A DNA stretch of 64,000 nt from Botryotinia globosa. Its lineage: Eukaryota > Ascomycota > Leotiomycetes > Helotiales > Sclerotiniaceae. Within the stretch, counting starts at the first letter, position 1, and each line of letters opens with the position of its first letter. This document shows, in pieces, positions 50,616-62,040 of this stretch. The notes beneath the pieces were generated by a model. The model had not been told where the DNA came from. It worked only from the letters and a program-made list of their open reading frames with translations, and made no database searches. The position numbers and the translations under genes are program-made. The stretch spans positions 1,488,001-1,552,000 of the forward strand of contig RCSZ01000001.1 of NCBI GenBank assembly GCA_014898425.1, written 5' to 3'.

Positions 50616-51118
50616 ATGTGTTGTGTGTGTGTGTGTGTGTGTGGTAGATATTATATATGTATTCTGTATATGTGTGTGTGTGTGTCTGGTATATATTATA
50701 TATGTATATGTGTGTGTATATTTAATAGATATTATATATGTATTCTATATATGTGTGTGTGTGTGTCTGGTATATATTATATATGTACTCTGTATGTGTG
50801 TGTTTGTGTCTAGTATATATTATATATGTACTCTGTATATATGTGTGTATATTTAATATATATTATATATGTATTCTGTATATGTATTCTGTATGTGTGT
50901 GTGTATATATGTGTATATGTGTGTTGTGTGTATATATTCGGTATATATTATATATGTATATATATATATATGTATATATGTGTGTGTATATTCGATATAT
51001 ATTATATATGTGTATATATATATATGTATATTTAATATATATTATATATGCACTCTGTATATATATGTGTATATCTGGCATATATTATATATGTACTCTG
51101 TATATATGTGTGTGTATA
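50616..51118. repeat. TG/TA-rich satellite block with higher-order period
   Basis: About 500 bp of TGTGTG and TATATTATATATGT units, recurring roughly every 60-70 bp with TCTGG or TATTTAA linkers. Open frames through it (Cys-Val and Tyr-Ile runs) are artefacts. Confidence 0.92.
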
Positions 51119-51647
51119 AAGCTTCCCGTCGGTATAAGAGATGATCTTATACTCCGTACACTGTATCCTCTATATGGTACATAGGTCACAGATGGTATCA
51201 TGGTATCATGGTGAATCATAATTATTGTTTCGATGGATCCGAGATGATAATCGGAAATTATCGAGGTATGGATGGCCCAGCCATTGATTTTAGAAAATGT
51301 CTACTGACTGACTGTACTCACTCACATGTGTATGAGAGAACAGTATATCAGATAGAGCACTTTGTAGTATAGAAACTGGATTCATAGATACCAGAACATC
51401 TCAAGTCTCACCTCATATCTATTCTCGACGGAATAGAGCCTTACTTGAACCTTTGGGCTATCATCCAAATCTATTTTTGCATGCTCATGGATCTGATTGA
51501 TGCTTTTTCCCTTGGCTTGAACGCTTGAACCTTACATCTTTGCCGTCGAAAGCGAGGCGTGCTGCATTGCCGTCTAATTACAGTACAATGATAGATGGAT
51601 GACATTGGGCTGCGATTATCCTTTCTTGTCTTTTTGTTGCTAGTCAT

Positions 51648-51678
51648 TGAATCAATCAATCAATCAATCAATCAATCG
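51648..51678. repeat. (ATCA)n microsatellite
   Basis: Seven or so perfect AATC units. Confidence 0.9.
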
Positions 51679-52208
51679 ACCATATACGGCTTGATAATTA
51701 ATTGATTCAATCATTCAATCTTCTACGATATTTCCATTTTCTTTCCCAAACCAACATTCCCCACGACGTCGGCAAAATTCAAAACTTCCATCTCACCTAT
51801 CAACTATCACCATACAAAGGACATTCATCACTCTGACTATCCTACCTGCCAACGTATGAACGTGTGATTGATCCCAGTTATCGATCCACTGCCTTCCTCC
51901 CCCTCAAACCCATTTCGACATAGCTTCTGAAAGTCTCACGCCTTACACGCTCTTTTGATTCTGTCTGCACTTGATCTCCTCCACTCACTTGCTTAATCCT
52001 TATTCTTGCCTGCTTTGATGTCATAGCAACCGTTTACCAAATACTACCTACCACCTACCTTCATTCATAAATTCTGTGGCAGCCTTAGTACTCACCGCCG
52101 TTCATTCGCCCAATTTGTTCCATTGCGCCTTTTGCTCCACATGCGCCGCCAACAAATCAAGTTTTAAGCGCCGTCTGCTAGATCTCAATAATAAAGATCG
52201 TGTTAGCA

Positions 52209-54770
52209 ATGCCTCACAAAGACCGCGATAACGATCCTGAGGTCGAAAACGAACAACCCTCATCGGAGAAGCTGCGTCACCGATCTTCCAAAAGTGATAG
52301 AGACCCAAATCGAAAGCACAAATCAAGACCAAAGGCCATAGACCCTGACACGGGAGAGCCTGTCCAGTCATCTCATCGTCGAAAACGGGATAAGATAAAA
52401 GACGAGAAAAGTGAAGGCATGTCGGAGGTGACAACTACTACCATGGCGGATGTTGTTCCTGAGCTCTCGAGGACGTCCTCTACGCCAGGCACATCATCCT
52501 ACCCAAGTTTCAATAAAAATTACAGTAAAGAGGCTGTTAATAGCTATGTGTCCGAGCGGCCTGCAAAATCGAAGACTGGTCCTTACACGCCAGAAGCAAC
52601 AGATATCGATTCTGCGAAGAATAAATCCAGATCTGCAGAGAACTTGAGGCGAGCAGCTTCTGCAAAAGGCAGACCACCCAGTCCACCAGATACTGAATTT
52701 ACACACCGACAGAAATCTACATCTTCAAGAATGAGCAAGGTCAGGGAGGAGGGTTCTGAAATGTCCTCAAGACCCAGTTCTCGAAGCTCGGAACATCGGA
52801 AGTCGTCGAGAAAGGAGAAAGAAGACCGGTCCTCCACGTCTTCAAAATCTAGGCCATCAAAGACTGGCACACCCCCCATACGGACTTCCAGTTCCAGGAC
52901 CTCAAAGTCTGAAAGGTACGACGAGGATGATGACTCCAATGTCACATCTGTGGCAGGTAAAAGACAGTCACAACCTACATCTCGCCGAAGGCCTACCAAC
53001 ATTGATACGGATTCCTCCCCGGCTTCGGCACAGGATTCTTCGCCAAAAACTCCCACTCAGACTCCTCAATTTCCCCAATTTCCTCCTCCCGGAGCGGCTG
53101 ATATAAAATCTACTCCATCTCCTTATATGCATTTTGATGCAGCCTCTGTTAAATCTAGTGTGTATGGCTCTCCACGTCCTCCTCCACCACCCCCTCCCCC
53201 GAATTTACCATTAAACATCCCTAGCGTTGATTATCTCCTCCAAAATGGCGGATTGGTCCGTCCGGTTCCCAAGACCTTACTTTCTACCTCCTCCCAATCG
53301 CTCAATTCATCAAGGTCCTCCCCTCCCGCGGAAATCCAAAAGATATTCGGACCATACTTCAACATCCTGGACCAATACGAAACAGTCATCAATAAGAGTG
53401 GATCACTCGCAGTTGCTACTGGATATCGCTCCGTTGCAAGAAGATTGCTCGACCGCTTGGAAAATGTTTTTGCTAGAGATTTATCATCTGATGGTTGCTT
53501 GTGTGTAATGTGCCAGGATTTAGATCTTGATTCTCACGAGGGAAGTAGGGGTCTCTCATGGGGAGAGGTTTTGGAATGGGTCAGTGGCCGACGTGAACTT
53601 CCCGAGTGGCCTGCCTTTGATTTCTCAGCACTTGGTGCGAAATCAGTCGATGATTTAGCTGGTCTTGGTATCTCAGGTCATCACAGACCTGGATCGCCTA
53701 TTAAGATCGATCCTGATGTAGCTGACGAATTTCGGGAACATTATCTACGACAATCCATAAAAACAAAAGCATCGGTGGACAAATGGCTATCAAGTTGTCC
53801 CGAAACAACATCTGCACCTCCTCAAGAGGTTGACGATGAAACTCTTTCATTTGCTATACTAACTCATCTCAACCACCATGACCGACCTCTCTTCAACGCT
53901 TTGCTTAGTGGCTCCACTACGTTACAACCCGTTTCACGAGCACCTACTCCATTACGAAAACCACGCTCGGATTTCATGATTAAAACCGTACAATCTATGC
54001 AACGACTGTATCGATTGCCACTCCCTCCACGAGATCCAGAAGTCGCCATATATCTACTAAAGAACCCTCACATTCACAATCTTCTCGCAACAATTTCTGG
54101 CATTGCCCCATCAGAATGGGAGATTTTGATCTCCGGCCGATTTGATGGATTCTTATGGTCTGGAGCTGATAACGAAGTCATTGATGAGTTCCCTTCTCGC
54201 GGACCCACACCAAATGGTTACCGAGGACCATCACCTGTCATGAGAGGCCCTTCTCGTAACAACACACCATTTTCACCTCGGTCAGCTAGTTATGGTTCTC
54301 GTGGTCCCACTCCATCTCAACAATACAGGCACCCAGTATCTAATGATGAGGAGGCTGAAATTGCTGTCTTGGCTGAAATAGAGCGTGAAATATATGTAGG
54401 AATGGAGGCACTCGAGGATGCATTCGAAGGGTTACATCGAAAGGCTGAGGCTGTTCGTAAAGCTCTTCGTGAACGTGGGGTCGGATTGACCATGGCAGCA
54501 GAGTCAAGACGAACAAGTCGTCCAGAAATCATTGTTGGCACACCTGGTCCTTACTCGGCAGGTTTGGGACCAGGATACGAGAGACCAAGTTGGGCCGAGG
54601 GTGGCAGCGAGTTTATGAGTGAAGCTGATTGGGATGAAGATGAAATGCAAAGTGAATTGGCACCAGATGATTCTGCAAGTAACATCAGCAGCTCAAGACA
54701 CAGAAGACCAAAACGAAGGAATGAAAGAAGAACACCGGCACTGGTTGAAGAAGATGAAGATGAGGGTTGA
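52209..54770 (+). CDS. Large conserved disordered protein, function unknown
   Basis: One exon from the ATG at 52209 gives 853 residues. The first about 330 are polar and disordered, rich in Ser, Arg and Lys (HRRKRDKIKDEKSE; SSRPSSRSSEHRKSSRKEK), ending in a poly-Pro run. The middle third looks folded: FGPYFNILDQYETVINKSGS, ATGYRSVARRLLDRLENVFA, DGCLCVMCQDLDL (a CxxC-like pair), and WGEVLEWVSGRRELPEWPAF. Then comes KTVQSMQRLYRLPLPPRDPE followed by AIYLLKNPHIHNLLATISGI. A coiled segment, EEAEIAVLAEIEREIYVGME, precedes an acidic and a basic end. Related fungal proteins are sometimes labelled as a 5-methylcytosine G/T mismatch glycosylase, as I remember, but I see no helix-hairpin-helix or catalytic glycosylase motif and do not adopt that name. 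The basic tracts suggest a nuclear or nucleic-acid-linked role. Confidence 0.85.
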   Translation: MPHKDRDNDPEVENEQPSSEKLRHRSSKSDRDPNRKHKSRPKAIDPDTGEPVQSSHRRKRDKIKDEKSEGMSEVTTTTMADVVPELSRTSSTPGTSSYPSFNKNYSKEAVNSYVSERPAKSKTGPYTPEATDIDSAKNKSRSAENLRRAASAKGRPPSPPDTEFTHRQKSTSSRMSKVREEGSEMSSRPSSRSSEHRKSSRKEKEDRSSTSSKSRPSKTGTPPIRTSSSRTSKSERYDEDDDSNVTSVAGKRQSQPTSRRRPTNIDTDSSPASAQDSSPKTPTQTPQFPQFPPPGAADIKSTPSPYMHFDAASVKSSVYGSPRPPPPPPPPNLPLNIPSVDYLLQNGGLVRPVPKTLLSTSSQSLNSSRSSPPAEIQKIFGPYFNILDQYETVINKSGSLAVATGYRSVARRLLDRLENVFARDLSSDGCLCVMCQDLDLDSHEGSRGLSWGEVLEWVSGRRELPEWPAFDFSALGAKSVDDLAGLGISGHHRPGSPIKIDPDVADEFREHYLRQSIKTKASVDKWLSSCPETTSAPPQEVDDETLSFAILTHLNHHDRPLFNALLSGSTTLQPVSRAPTPLRKPRSDFMIKTVQSMQRLYRLPLPPRDPEVAIYLLKNPHIHNLLATISGIAPSEWEILISGRFDGFLWSGADNEVIDEFPSRGPTPNGYRGPSPVMRGPSRNNTPFSPRSASYGSRGPTPSQQYRHPVSNDEEAEIAVLAEIEREIYVGMEALEDAFEGLHRKAEAVRKALRERGVGLTMAAESRRTSRPEIIVGTPGPYSAGLGPGYERPSWAEGGSEFMSEADWDEDEMQSELAPDDSASNISSSRHRRPKRRNERRTPALVEEDEDEG

Positions 54771-55768
54771 AAACCCAAGACATCTTTTCAATCATGAATA
54801 TAATATTATGGAAGATATGAAAATGATATGACAATATGAGATTATGAGGAAACGCCTCCTACGGAGATGGACGAAATGAGATTACGATTTGTTTACGAAA
54901 TGATATCCTACCTACTGCGAAAGTATAGTGCCAGCATGAAAAAGTACGACATGGGAATACGAGGGAGATTTTTTGGCAAGCTATGAAAGCAAGAGCGGTT
55001 CTATCTCTGGAAAGGATATGAACATTCTTGATGGGATATTTTGTGTTTTATATAAGCAGGGAGGTAGTTTGCAATGTGTAGGTTCCATTTGCATACAATG
55101 TGGGACTTGAAATTAAGTTGTGGGGATGTGAGGAGGTATAGAATAGCATAGCAATGATATCATAACATTCCCTCGCAATATTAGCACGAGATAAATGTTT
55201 CGTTTGAGAGAAAAAAGAGAAAATAGTATGGTGATCTATTCGCTGAGCTTATCTCCCCCACATCATATCTTGTTGGTAGAATCCTCTCCCGCGCGTAATA
55301 CACGCGACTAGGAACATTCCCACGGGTCTGCTTTGAAGTTGTTGAAGAACACGTTGGCATCGTCCTGATGTGAGGTTACTTTTACCTCTTCTTTCCATGG
55401 AGCTTTGGAGTTTTCGCATCGTATTGTTTGTGGGGGAGGGCATTTTCATCACTCTCTCACACTCTTGGAAACACGCTCCTCGATTTTGATTTTTGATTTT
55501 TTTTGATTTTTTTTTGGTTTTTTTTTACCTCGATACGTAGTTTTATTCTTTGGTGTACGCTGAGGGTTGCTTGGTGCTGTCTGTCTGTCTGTCTTGTCTC
55601 TCTATTTTACTATGGGGTGGTGTGGGAGTGAGAGTGGTCGATGAGAGATGGGTGGGCGAGGCGCTGAGGCGGTTTGGTTGTTTGGATGTTTGGGTTGTTT
55701 GGGGTGTGGAGGAGGGAGGATGGAAAAGGGAGGAGGTTTAGTGTATATAAAGATTGGGTGTTTATCTG

Positions 55769-55832
55769 TCTATCGACATGTCTGTCTATCTACATGTCTG
55801 TCTATCTATATGTCTGTCTATCTACATGTCTG
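55769..55832. repeat. 16-bp tandem repeat, 4 copies
   Basis: Four units of TCTATCTACATGTCTG with single-base variants in two. Confidence 0.9.
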
Positions 55833-56189
55833 TTTGTCTATATTGGCGGTCTGTATTCTAGGGCTTGGGTTGAGATGGGTTGATGGGTTGATGGGATGGA
55901 TGGATGAATGGATGGATAGATGAATAGAGGGATTACAAAGCGGATTTTCTGAATGTGTGTGTAGGTTTATGGATGGAATGACGAATGAATGAAGAGCATA
56001 TGCGTACAGGAAGAAGATCATCTATCTAATTGAGAAAATCGATAGGAAAGGAAGTGGGATGATGGAATGTGAAGATTATGTGGGAAGTTTTTCCTTATAA
56101 TTTACGAGGGTCGGGGTTTCTTGCTTCTTCTTTTTTTGCGTTTTGTTATTCGTATCTCTTGTTTTTTCTATTCGCTACTGATTCTGATT

Positions 56190-56397
56190 CTGCTTCTACT
56201 TCTACTTCTACTTCTACTTCTGCTTCTGCTTCTGCTTCTGCTTCTGCTTCTGCTTCTGCTTCTGCTTCTGCTTCTGCTTCTGCTTCTACTTCTGCTTCTG
56301 CTTCTACTTCTGCTTCTGCTTCTGCTTCTGCTTCTGCTTCTGCTTCTGCTTCTGCTTCTGCTTCTGCTTCTGCTTCTACTTCTACTTCTACTTCTTC
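56190..56397. repeat. (CTTCTG/CTTCTA)n hexanucleotide block
   Basis: About 200 bp of CTTCTG units with CTTCTA at both ends and near the middle. All three frames are open through it (Ser-Ala or poly-Leu), which is a repeat artefact. Confidence 0.95.
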
Positions 56398-56932
56398 TCC
56401 TCCTTGCTATTTCGGACTCGGAAATTTGAGGTTTGAGATTTGGATTTCGTTGTGTATGCTGTGTTGGGTTTGCATGTCTGCATGTAGAAGTTTGAGTTGA
56501 GCCTCTCCTTTTTATTACGCACGCGAATCCATCATCACATCATACGAAATCTCCTCTTATGCGTGCGGCTTATCATTCCTGCTCATAAGCTTTTCAATCC
56601 AATCCATTCCATTCCATTTCTCGGGTATTAGTCTATTTCCGGAGCTTTTTCAAAGACGTCTAGCAGAAGGCTTTCTTATCAATTGGAATGCGGAGATAGT
56701 GGTGAAGGGAATCGCGGAGTTGCTTGATTTCATACCTCATACCTCATACCTTGTTCGTTCATTCAGATCTCTTCTCTATCTCTATCTCGATTTTAGACTT
56801 TCGGATATAGATACATGAATAGTGTGGTTGAAAGGTTTTGGAGATATATACTCATTACTCGACTTGCTGTTTGATACTTCGCCTACGTCGTTATCTCACA
56901 TCTTCAGTCTCGTTTTCAAGACATTTTTCAAT

Positions 56933-58101
56933 ATGGCTTTACGAGTTGCACAAGGTACGTACGCAATCTCCAAACTCCAATCCCAAACAAATTTCCAACC
57001 CCCCAAACCCCCTTCACAAAATAATCCATCTAACTCCCACCCTCCCCAGTCTGCGGCATCTGGTTCTGGCTCGCCTTCGCCTTCTTCCTCTTCGTCATCT
57101 TCCATCAATCCAACCTCGTGCTCCCCACCCCCAACCGAGATGCTCCCTCCCAATTCCACTCCTCCCGTTCCTCCCCCTCCCCCTCCAAACCCCTCACCAT
57201 CCAACAACGCATCTCACGCTCGGAATCCGCCTGGCGCACCTCCGTCTCGCTCCGCCAAGAAATGGCCTCCCACCACCCCAAATACCCCCACATCCCTCTC
57301 TTCCCCGCCCAAAAACTTTCCGACTTTTCCAAAACCCCCTACACCCTCTGGGATTTCTTTCCCGCCACCTGGACCTGTCCACACGATATCCAGCGCGTAG
57401 GCCGTCTCGGCGACGGCGGAAAATGGGTCTGCGGCATGAGTCTCTACGAAAAATATCACCCTTCTTCTTCATCTCCCACCATCTCCTCCTCATCCTCCCC
57501 CCAAACCGCAAACCCAGACGAAAGCGGCATAACCATCTACAGCTTCGGCGTCAACGACGAATCCACCTTCGAAGCCGAGATGCTCGCGCGCATCCCCAGC
57601 GCCCAAATCCACGCCTACGATTTCTCCGTTTCGAAATTCGGACCGCAGCTCTCCGCCTCGCACGCCGCGCGCGCACACTTTCACAAGTACGGGTTGGGAG
57701 CGAAAGATATCCCATCGCGCACGCCGCCCTTCTACACGCTGCAGACGCTCATGAAGCAGAATAATCATTCGTACATCGATATTCTGAAGATTGATATCGA
57801 AGGCTCCGAGTACACGGCTCTAGATGCGTTTATGGATTTTCATGATGAGGAGGGGGGTGGGGAGGGGAAGTTACCCATCGGTCAGGTCATGATCGAGTTG
57901 CATTTGGTGGATGATGAACATGTGCATTTTGAACGCTTTACGAAGTGGTGGGAGCGGTTGGAGAAATTCGGTATGAGACCTACGTGGTTCGAGACGAATT
58001 TGTTGGCCGTGACGTTGGGAGAGGGAAAGACGGATCCCAGATGTGTAGAGTATGTGTGGGTTAATGTGAAAGATGAGAGGAGTATTTTGTTGGGGGAGTA
58101 A
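56933..58101 (+). CDS. Membrane-anchored FkbM/Methyltransf_22-like methyltransferase
   Basis: Two exons (56933-56954 and 57050-58101) with a 95-nt intron encode 357 residues. The 22-nt first exon supplies MALRVAQ, and splicing yields VCGIWFWLAFAFFLFVIFHQ, one transmembrane helix, so it is likely a type II Golgi/ER membrane protein. The body has WTCPHDIQRVGRLGDGGKWV with CGM, a hallmark of the fungal Methyltransf_22 family. A nucleotide-fold stretch follows (ITIYSFGVNDESTFEAEML, then IHAYDFSVSKFGPQL), and the Asp/Glu-bearing SYIDILKIDIEGSEYTALDA of FkbM-like methyltransferases. The end is VMIELHLVDDEHVHFERFTK, then WFETNLLAVTLGEG and YVWVN. It likely uses S-adenosylmethionine; the acceptor is unknown. 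Reading without the intron breaks the N-terminus, which supports the splice. Confidence 0.85.
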
Positions 58102-58606
58102 AAGCTTGGATTTGGGGATGTAAGAATGTCCTAGAGATCTATGTTTTTCTTTTTTTCTTGTGTGGGTATATGGCCCTGGTTTGAGATTTGGTTGAGGTGA
58201 TTGGATTGGGACTTTTGGTATATAAGGGTATGAAAATATAAGTCTGGCTGAGTGGTCAAGACAGTAAGAGGTATGCTTGTAAATGAGATATGTATATTAT
58301 GATGTAGAATCTATCTAGCTGAAAAAGGTCTGCTAAAATGCGTACCTTGACACCATTAAAGATTTTCCAAGTCATGATATGTCATCTAAAAATAGAAATA
58401 GTATATGGAAAACTAAATCCAAGCATCTTATATGTGTGACGCAAACGCAATGGAAGCAACTCAAAAAATGTTAGGTTAATACGATATATATAATTCACAA
58501 TCAACAAACCTGTCACCGAGTGAAGATTGCCCGGGATAAAATTCGACAATGGATTTTAAGGCTTTCATGGTGTGTGGAGAATGAATAATACCACCTACCT
58601 CACACC
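58102..58606. other. Convergent 3' intergenic region
   Basis: Lies between the methyltransferase and the reductase, both ending into it. No coding sequence. Confidence 0.6.
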
Positions 58607-59721
58607 CTACAACGATTTCTTCCCCTCCTCACCCCTCTCCCTCCTCCTAATCAACCCCTCCAACCTCCTCAACCCAAACATTCCCGGAAGCAACAAATCA
58701 AAAAACCAACTGCCAATCCAATTTCTCGCAAACCAAACAATCCACGTCTTATTACCCCTCCAAAGCGTTCTCTGTCCCCCTTTCACAACCGCATCTACCA
58801 CACCCTTTGCATACTCCATATTGGGCATCGCGTTCCCACTCTGACTATGCTTTACTCGGGTCTGGAATTCATCTTCGATTTCGAGGTAGAGGGATGAGGG
58901 GGGGAGTGTGCGGGGTGTACGCGCGATATTAGATTGTACGCCACCTGTTACAACGACCATTACGCGCACGGAATAGGGAGCGAGTTCGAGACGGAGAGTG
59001 CGGGAATAAGCGTGCAGGGCGGCTTTGGAGGCATTGTAGACGCTGCCGAAGACGTAGGGGAGGATCTGGTGCTGGAGTGTTAGGATGTTGTTTGAAGCAA
59101 AGTGATGGATCAGACGGGAGATGGGACGAGAATATGAGATGGACTTACAGCTGCTAAGCTTCCAATATTGACAATGAGACCCTTGCGTTTAATCAATAGA
59201 GGTGTAAAAGCCTGGCACATGGCCATGACCCCAAAAACGTTCGTCTCAAAACAATGGCGCGCATCGTCCAAATCTACATCCAAAGCAGGCAGCGTGCAAT
59301 TTCTCCCCCTAAACTCTATACATTAGCAGCACATCCCCAATCGCATTTCTCATCATGAACCCTTCCACAATCTCTCCCACAAATATATGTTCCTCACTCA
59401 CGCATTATTAACCAGCACATCTAATCCCCCAATCTCCCCATTCTCAACCCATCCCTCGATTTCCCTCTTGGCTTCCTCGATACTCTTCCCATCCGTAACA
59501 TCTAGACTCAATGTTCTCATACCATATTCCGCCAAATCTGTTATCTTCGTCGCCGAGCGAGCGCTGGCAATAACGAGATAGCCGCGAGCATGAAAATCGA
59601 GGGCGAGGGAATGTCCGATTCCGCCTGCAGTGCAACTGCAGGTTTGTTAGTTTAGATATATAGTATGAGGAGAGAAGGGGAAGAGGTACCCTGTGATTAG
59701 GACTGTTTTTTGGGTGGCCAT
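58607..59721 (-). CDS. AYR1-like short-chain dehydrogenase/reductase
   Basis: Four exons (59721-59690, 59635-59402, 59308-59149, then 59065 or 59071 to 58607) give 294 or 296 residues, depending on two in-frame acceptors 6 nt apart. The Rossmann cofactor motif spans the first intron and reads VLITGCTAGGIGHSLAL, a TGxxxGIG variant. Then come YLVIASARSATKITDL, TLSLDVTDGKSIEEAK, GGLDVLVNNAGRNCTLPALD, FETNVFGVMAMCQAF and IVNIGSLA. The catalytic YNASK (Tyr-x3-Lys) follows in VFGSVYNASKAALHAYS, and VVVTGGVQSNIA closes the cofactor site. The NCTLPALD and TGGV-x-NIA motifs match yeast Ayr1, 1-acyldihydroxyacetone-phosphate reductase, used in phosphatidic acid synthesis and on lipid droplets. The C-terminal hydrophobic stretch WIVWFARNWIGSWFFDLLL would anchor it in a membrane. 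Substrate is inferred. Confidence 0.87.
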
Positions 59722-60525
59722 GATGAGGTAGGTTGTGTTAGTATAGCGGGTATATTGATGAAGCAATCGCAGTTACAAGGGCACACTGACGGCTAAATAC
59801 GAAAATGGGAAGGAAGGAATGTGCTGCACTAGGAAAGGAAACGCGAGAAGGGTCTCAGGACGCAAGGAAAGATGTCTTCCGCAACGGAAGAGAAACGAAA
59901 ACATTATACCACCTTGAGCCAAGATGAAATCACATTGTGTAGCTTGGACTTATAAATTCTTTTGAAGTTCATTTATCTTGAAGCTTGAAAGTTGAGGTTT
60001 GTGGATAAGAAAGATGGGGGATTCACGCTTGGCCATATAATTAGATTTACATAGAAAATCTAAGACACCCAAATAGAAGTTTATATTGAAAACACGCTTT
60101 TTCAATACTTCTCGAATGTTATCAATATCCAGTGAAATATTGATGATGTAGATGAATGATATATAAAAGCTTTGTGTGTATATATTCGGCTTTCAATTCA
60201 AGATAGTGAGCATTTCATTTGATATCAAATATTGAAAAGACAGAGTATTTCGGGTCTCCCAGAGTTTCCAACTTGCCACAAAATATTTGTTGTCCTTCCT
60301 ATAACACATGATCATTTTGATTCTGATATCTCAACATGTCAATGGAATATTTGATCATTATAAATGTCCATTATATGGCTTCTAAATACATAAATTGTAA
60401 TGCCAATACGTCGCTCATAAACCAAGGCCCAAAACGCTCTCGATATGCAGTTGCCATGATATCTATTCAACGCCAATAACCATGCAATTCAAACCCCAGA
60501 CCTGAATGCATCCGCCATAACCAAA
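59722..60525. other. Intergenic, no gene seen
   Basis: Promoter of the reductase and the 3' side of the acyltransferase, both on the minus strand. Confidence 0.55.
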
Positions 60526-62040
60526 CTAAAAAAGGGTATTTTTCTTCCTAGGACTTTCATCCTCCTTAAGCAAACATTTGCTTTCGAGCCACCTCGCAAA
60601 TTTCGTAGACGGTACATCAACTGCCCTCCAAAACACATCTGCTGTCCATAATATAATTGGTCCATAAACTAGTAATCCGGCTGCCCAAAAAGCATGCCTA
60701 CCTACAAAAGAACCTTTTCCAATCGTATTTTCGAACAACGGTCCAAAACGAGGTTCGAGGATTGTGAGGCAAAGATTGTGCGTCAAATAGAGGGCATATG
60801 ATATATTGCCTAGATATTGAGGAATTGGTAGATTGAAAAGAGATTGTAAGCTAGTAAGTTGTGTGCATGCAAGCACAATTTGAAAGGCTGCCAGACAGAA
60901 CCAAACTCTCTGCCCACTATATGGTTCCGGAGTATGCGCATTGAGGGTTGAGAGGAACGGAATTTCGTCAACATGCTCGTTTGTCCAAGAGGAAATATAA
61001 AGTCCACATATAACGTTAAGAATCCAGAATACCTTCATAAAAATGCTTTTATTGGTTGCCGTACTGATATTCGAAGTCTCAGATGCTGTATCAATGGATG
61101 ATTTTCTGGTTTCATCGCCAAATTCGGTAGTAGGAAGGATAGGAGAGGATTCGGCAGAGTTGGATGGCGTCGAGTTATATGATTGGAGGAGTGTAACTTC
61201 GGCAATGAACATTCCGCCTAGGAATTCAACGGCGTGTAATTGTGCGCTCCAGAAACAGAAAGACATGATGCATGCTAGAATGAGGAGCCGCATATTTATA
61301 CGAGCATGAGAAAGCCCAAGTATAACAATAAATAGAAGCATTGATTGCGCGAATTCCACAGGGATTGTCCAAAGTGCTGGATTATAACGTGGCATAGACA
61401 ATGAAGGGTCGTCCCACCTCCAGGATGATTGTAAAAGCTGCCAACAAGTTTCGTACCAATTCCCAATCTGGGCGCTGAGTGACCATAGGGGAAATCCATA
61501 TCGAGCTTCGGAGAGCTCATAGTATACGGCCATAGACATTATAAGGAGTGTTATGAAGGATGGCAAGAAGAGACGGACTGCGCGGCGGAAGACGGACGAC
61601 GATAATGTAGATGCAAGTGCCGAGTATTGGTGAGAGTGTATTTGCTTAAGAGGTTTGTAGGTGAGGACAAATCCAGAAATGATGAAGAATATATGTACCA
61701 TTGGTCTGGCAGAATATAGTACTCGAACAAATGGGAGTTGTATAGGTGATGACGGGGCACCATCCTCATAAAGTCCATATGGCTCAGTCCACCATCCAAT
61801 ATTCTCCTCAGTATAATGCCCCATGAACACGATGAAAGAAGCCACTCCGCGGAGGCCATCGAGATATGAAGTGGGATGTAACTTTTGCGTCTTTGGCGAA
61901 CTAGGTCGTATCATTCTTCTCTGTAAGAAACTGGGTATACATCCATATGCGAGCTTTTGAAGTAGGCGTTTCCCTGAACTCAAGACGACCGTATAGTCAG
62001 AATTCTTCTGCGAATCTGGTTCCATTATTGCCCATAGCAT
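60526..62040 (-). CDS. Acyltransferase-3 family membrane protein
   Basis: From the ATG at 62040 the single exon encodes 504 residues (a second ATG lies five codons on at 62025); the frame continues upstream only to a GTG at 62127, so I start at the ATG. It looks like an integral-membrane O-acyltransferase that moves acyl groups onto sugars or lipids. Motifs are YLDGLRGVASFIVFMGHYTE with the conserved Arg and His, IFFIISGFVLTYKPLKQIHS, FRRAVRLFLPSFITLLIMS, YNPALWTIPVEFAQSMLLFI with the family's WxxxxEF, and NISYALYLTHNLCLTILEPR near the C-terminus. About ten hydrophobic helices are visible. An internal Ser/Thr-rich loop (about residues 310-345) is cytosolic or lumenal. Fungi have many such paralogues, often near secondary-metabolite genes, but none is recognised here. 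Confidence 0.88.
   Translation of the reverse strand: MLWAIMEPDSQKNSDYTVVLSSGKRLLQKLAYGCIPSFLQRRMIRPSSPKTQKLHPTSYLDGLRGVASFIVFMGHYTEENIGWWTEPYGLYEDGAPSSPIQLPFVRVLYSARPMVHIFFIISGFVLTYKPLKQIHSHQYSALASTLSSSVFRRAVRLFLPSFITLLIMSMAVYYELSEARYGFPLWSLSAQIGNWYETCWQLLQSSWRWDDPSLSMPRYNPALWTIPVEFAQSMLLFIVILGLSHARINMRLLILACIMSFCFWSAQLHAVEFLGGMFIAEVTLLQSYNSTPSNSAESSPILPTTEFGDETRKSSIDTASETSNISTATNKSIFMKVFWILNVICGLYISSWTNEHVDEIPFLSTLNAHTPEPYSGQRVWFCLAAFQIVLACTQLTSLQSLFNLPIPQYLGNISYALYLTHNLCLTILEPRFGPLFENTIGKGSFVGRHAFWAAGLLVYGPIILWTADVFWRAVDVPSTKFARWLESKCLLKEDESPRKKNTLF

Larger units (their letters stand above)
49661..52208. other. Divergent intergenic region with satellites
   Basis: No supported gene in 2.5 kb. 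Start regions of two divergent genes flank it. It holds a 38-bp repeat, a half-kilobase TG/TA block and an (ATCA)n run, with CT-rich leader sequence for the plus-strand gene at about 51720-52200. Confidence 0.6.
54771..56932. other. Intergenic with several satellites
   Basis: No supported gene. It holds T-rich and CTGT runs (55490-55600), a 16-bp satellite, GATG/GGAT repeats (55870-55930) and a (TTCTGC)n block. Confidence 0.6.

Noticed and set aside
50545..51184. Cys-Val-Tyr-rich open frames
   Set aside because: They are translations of the TG/TA satellite.
52209..54770. 5-methylcytosine G/T mismatch DNA glycosylase label
   Set aside because: No glycosylase motif is visible, so the database-style name is not supported by the sequence.
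56069..56500. Ser-Ala or poly-Leu open frames
   Set aside because: They run through the hexanucleotide repeat, are open in all frames and have no non-repeat domain.
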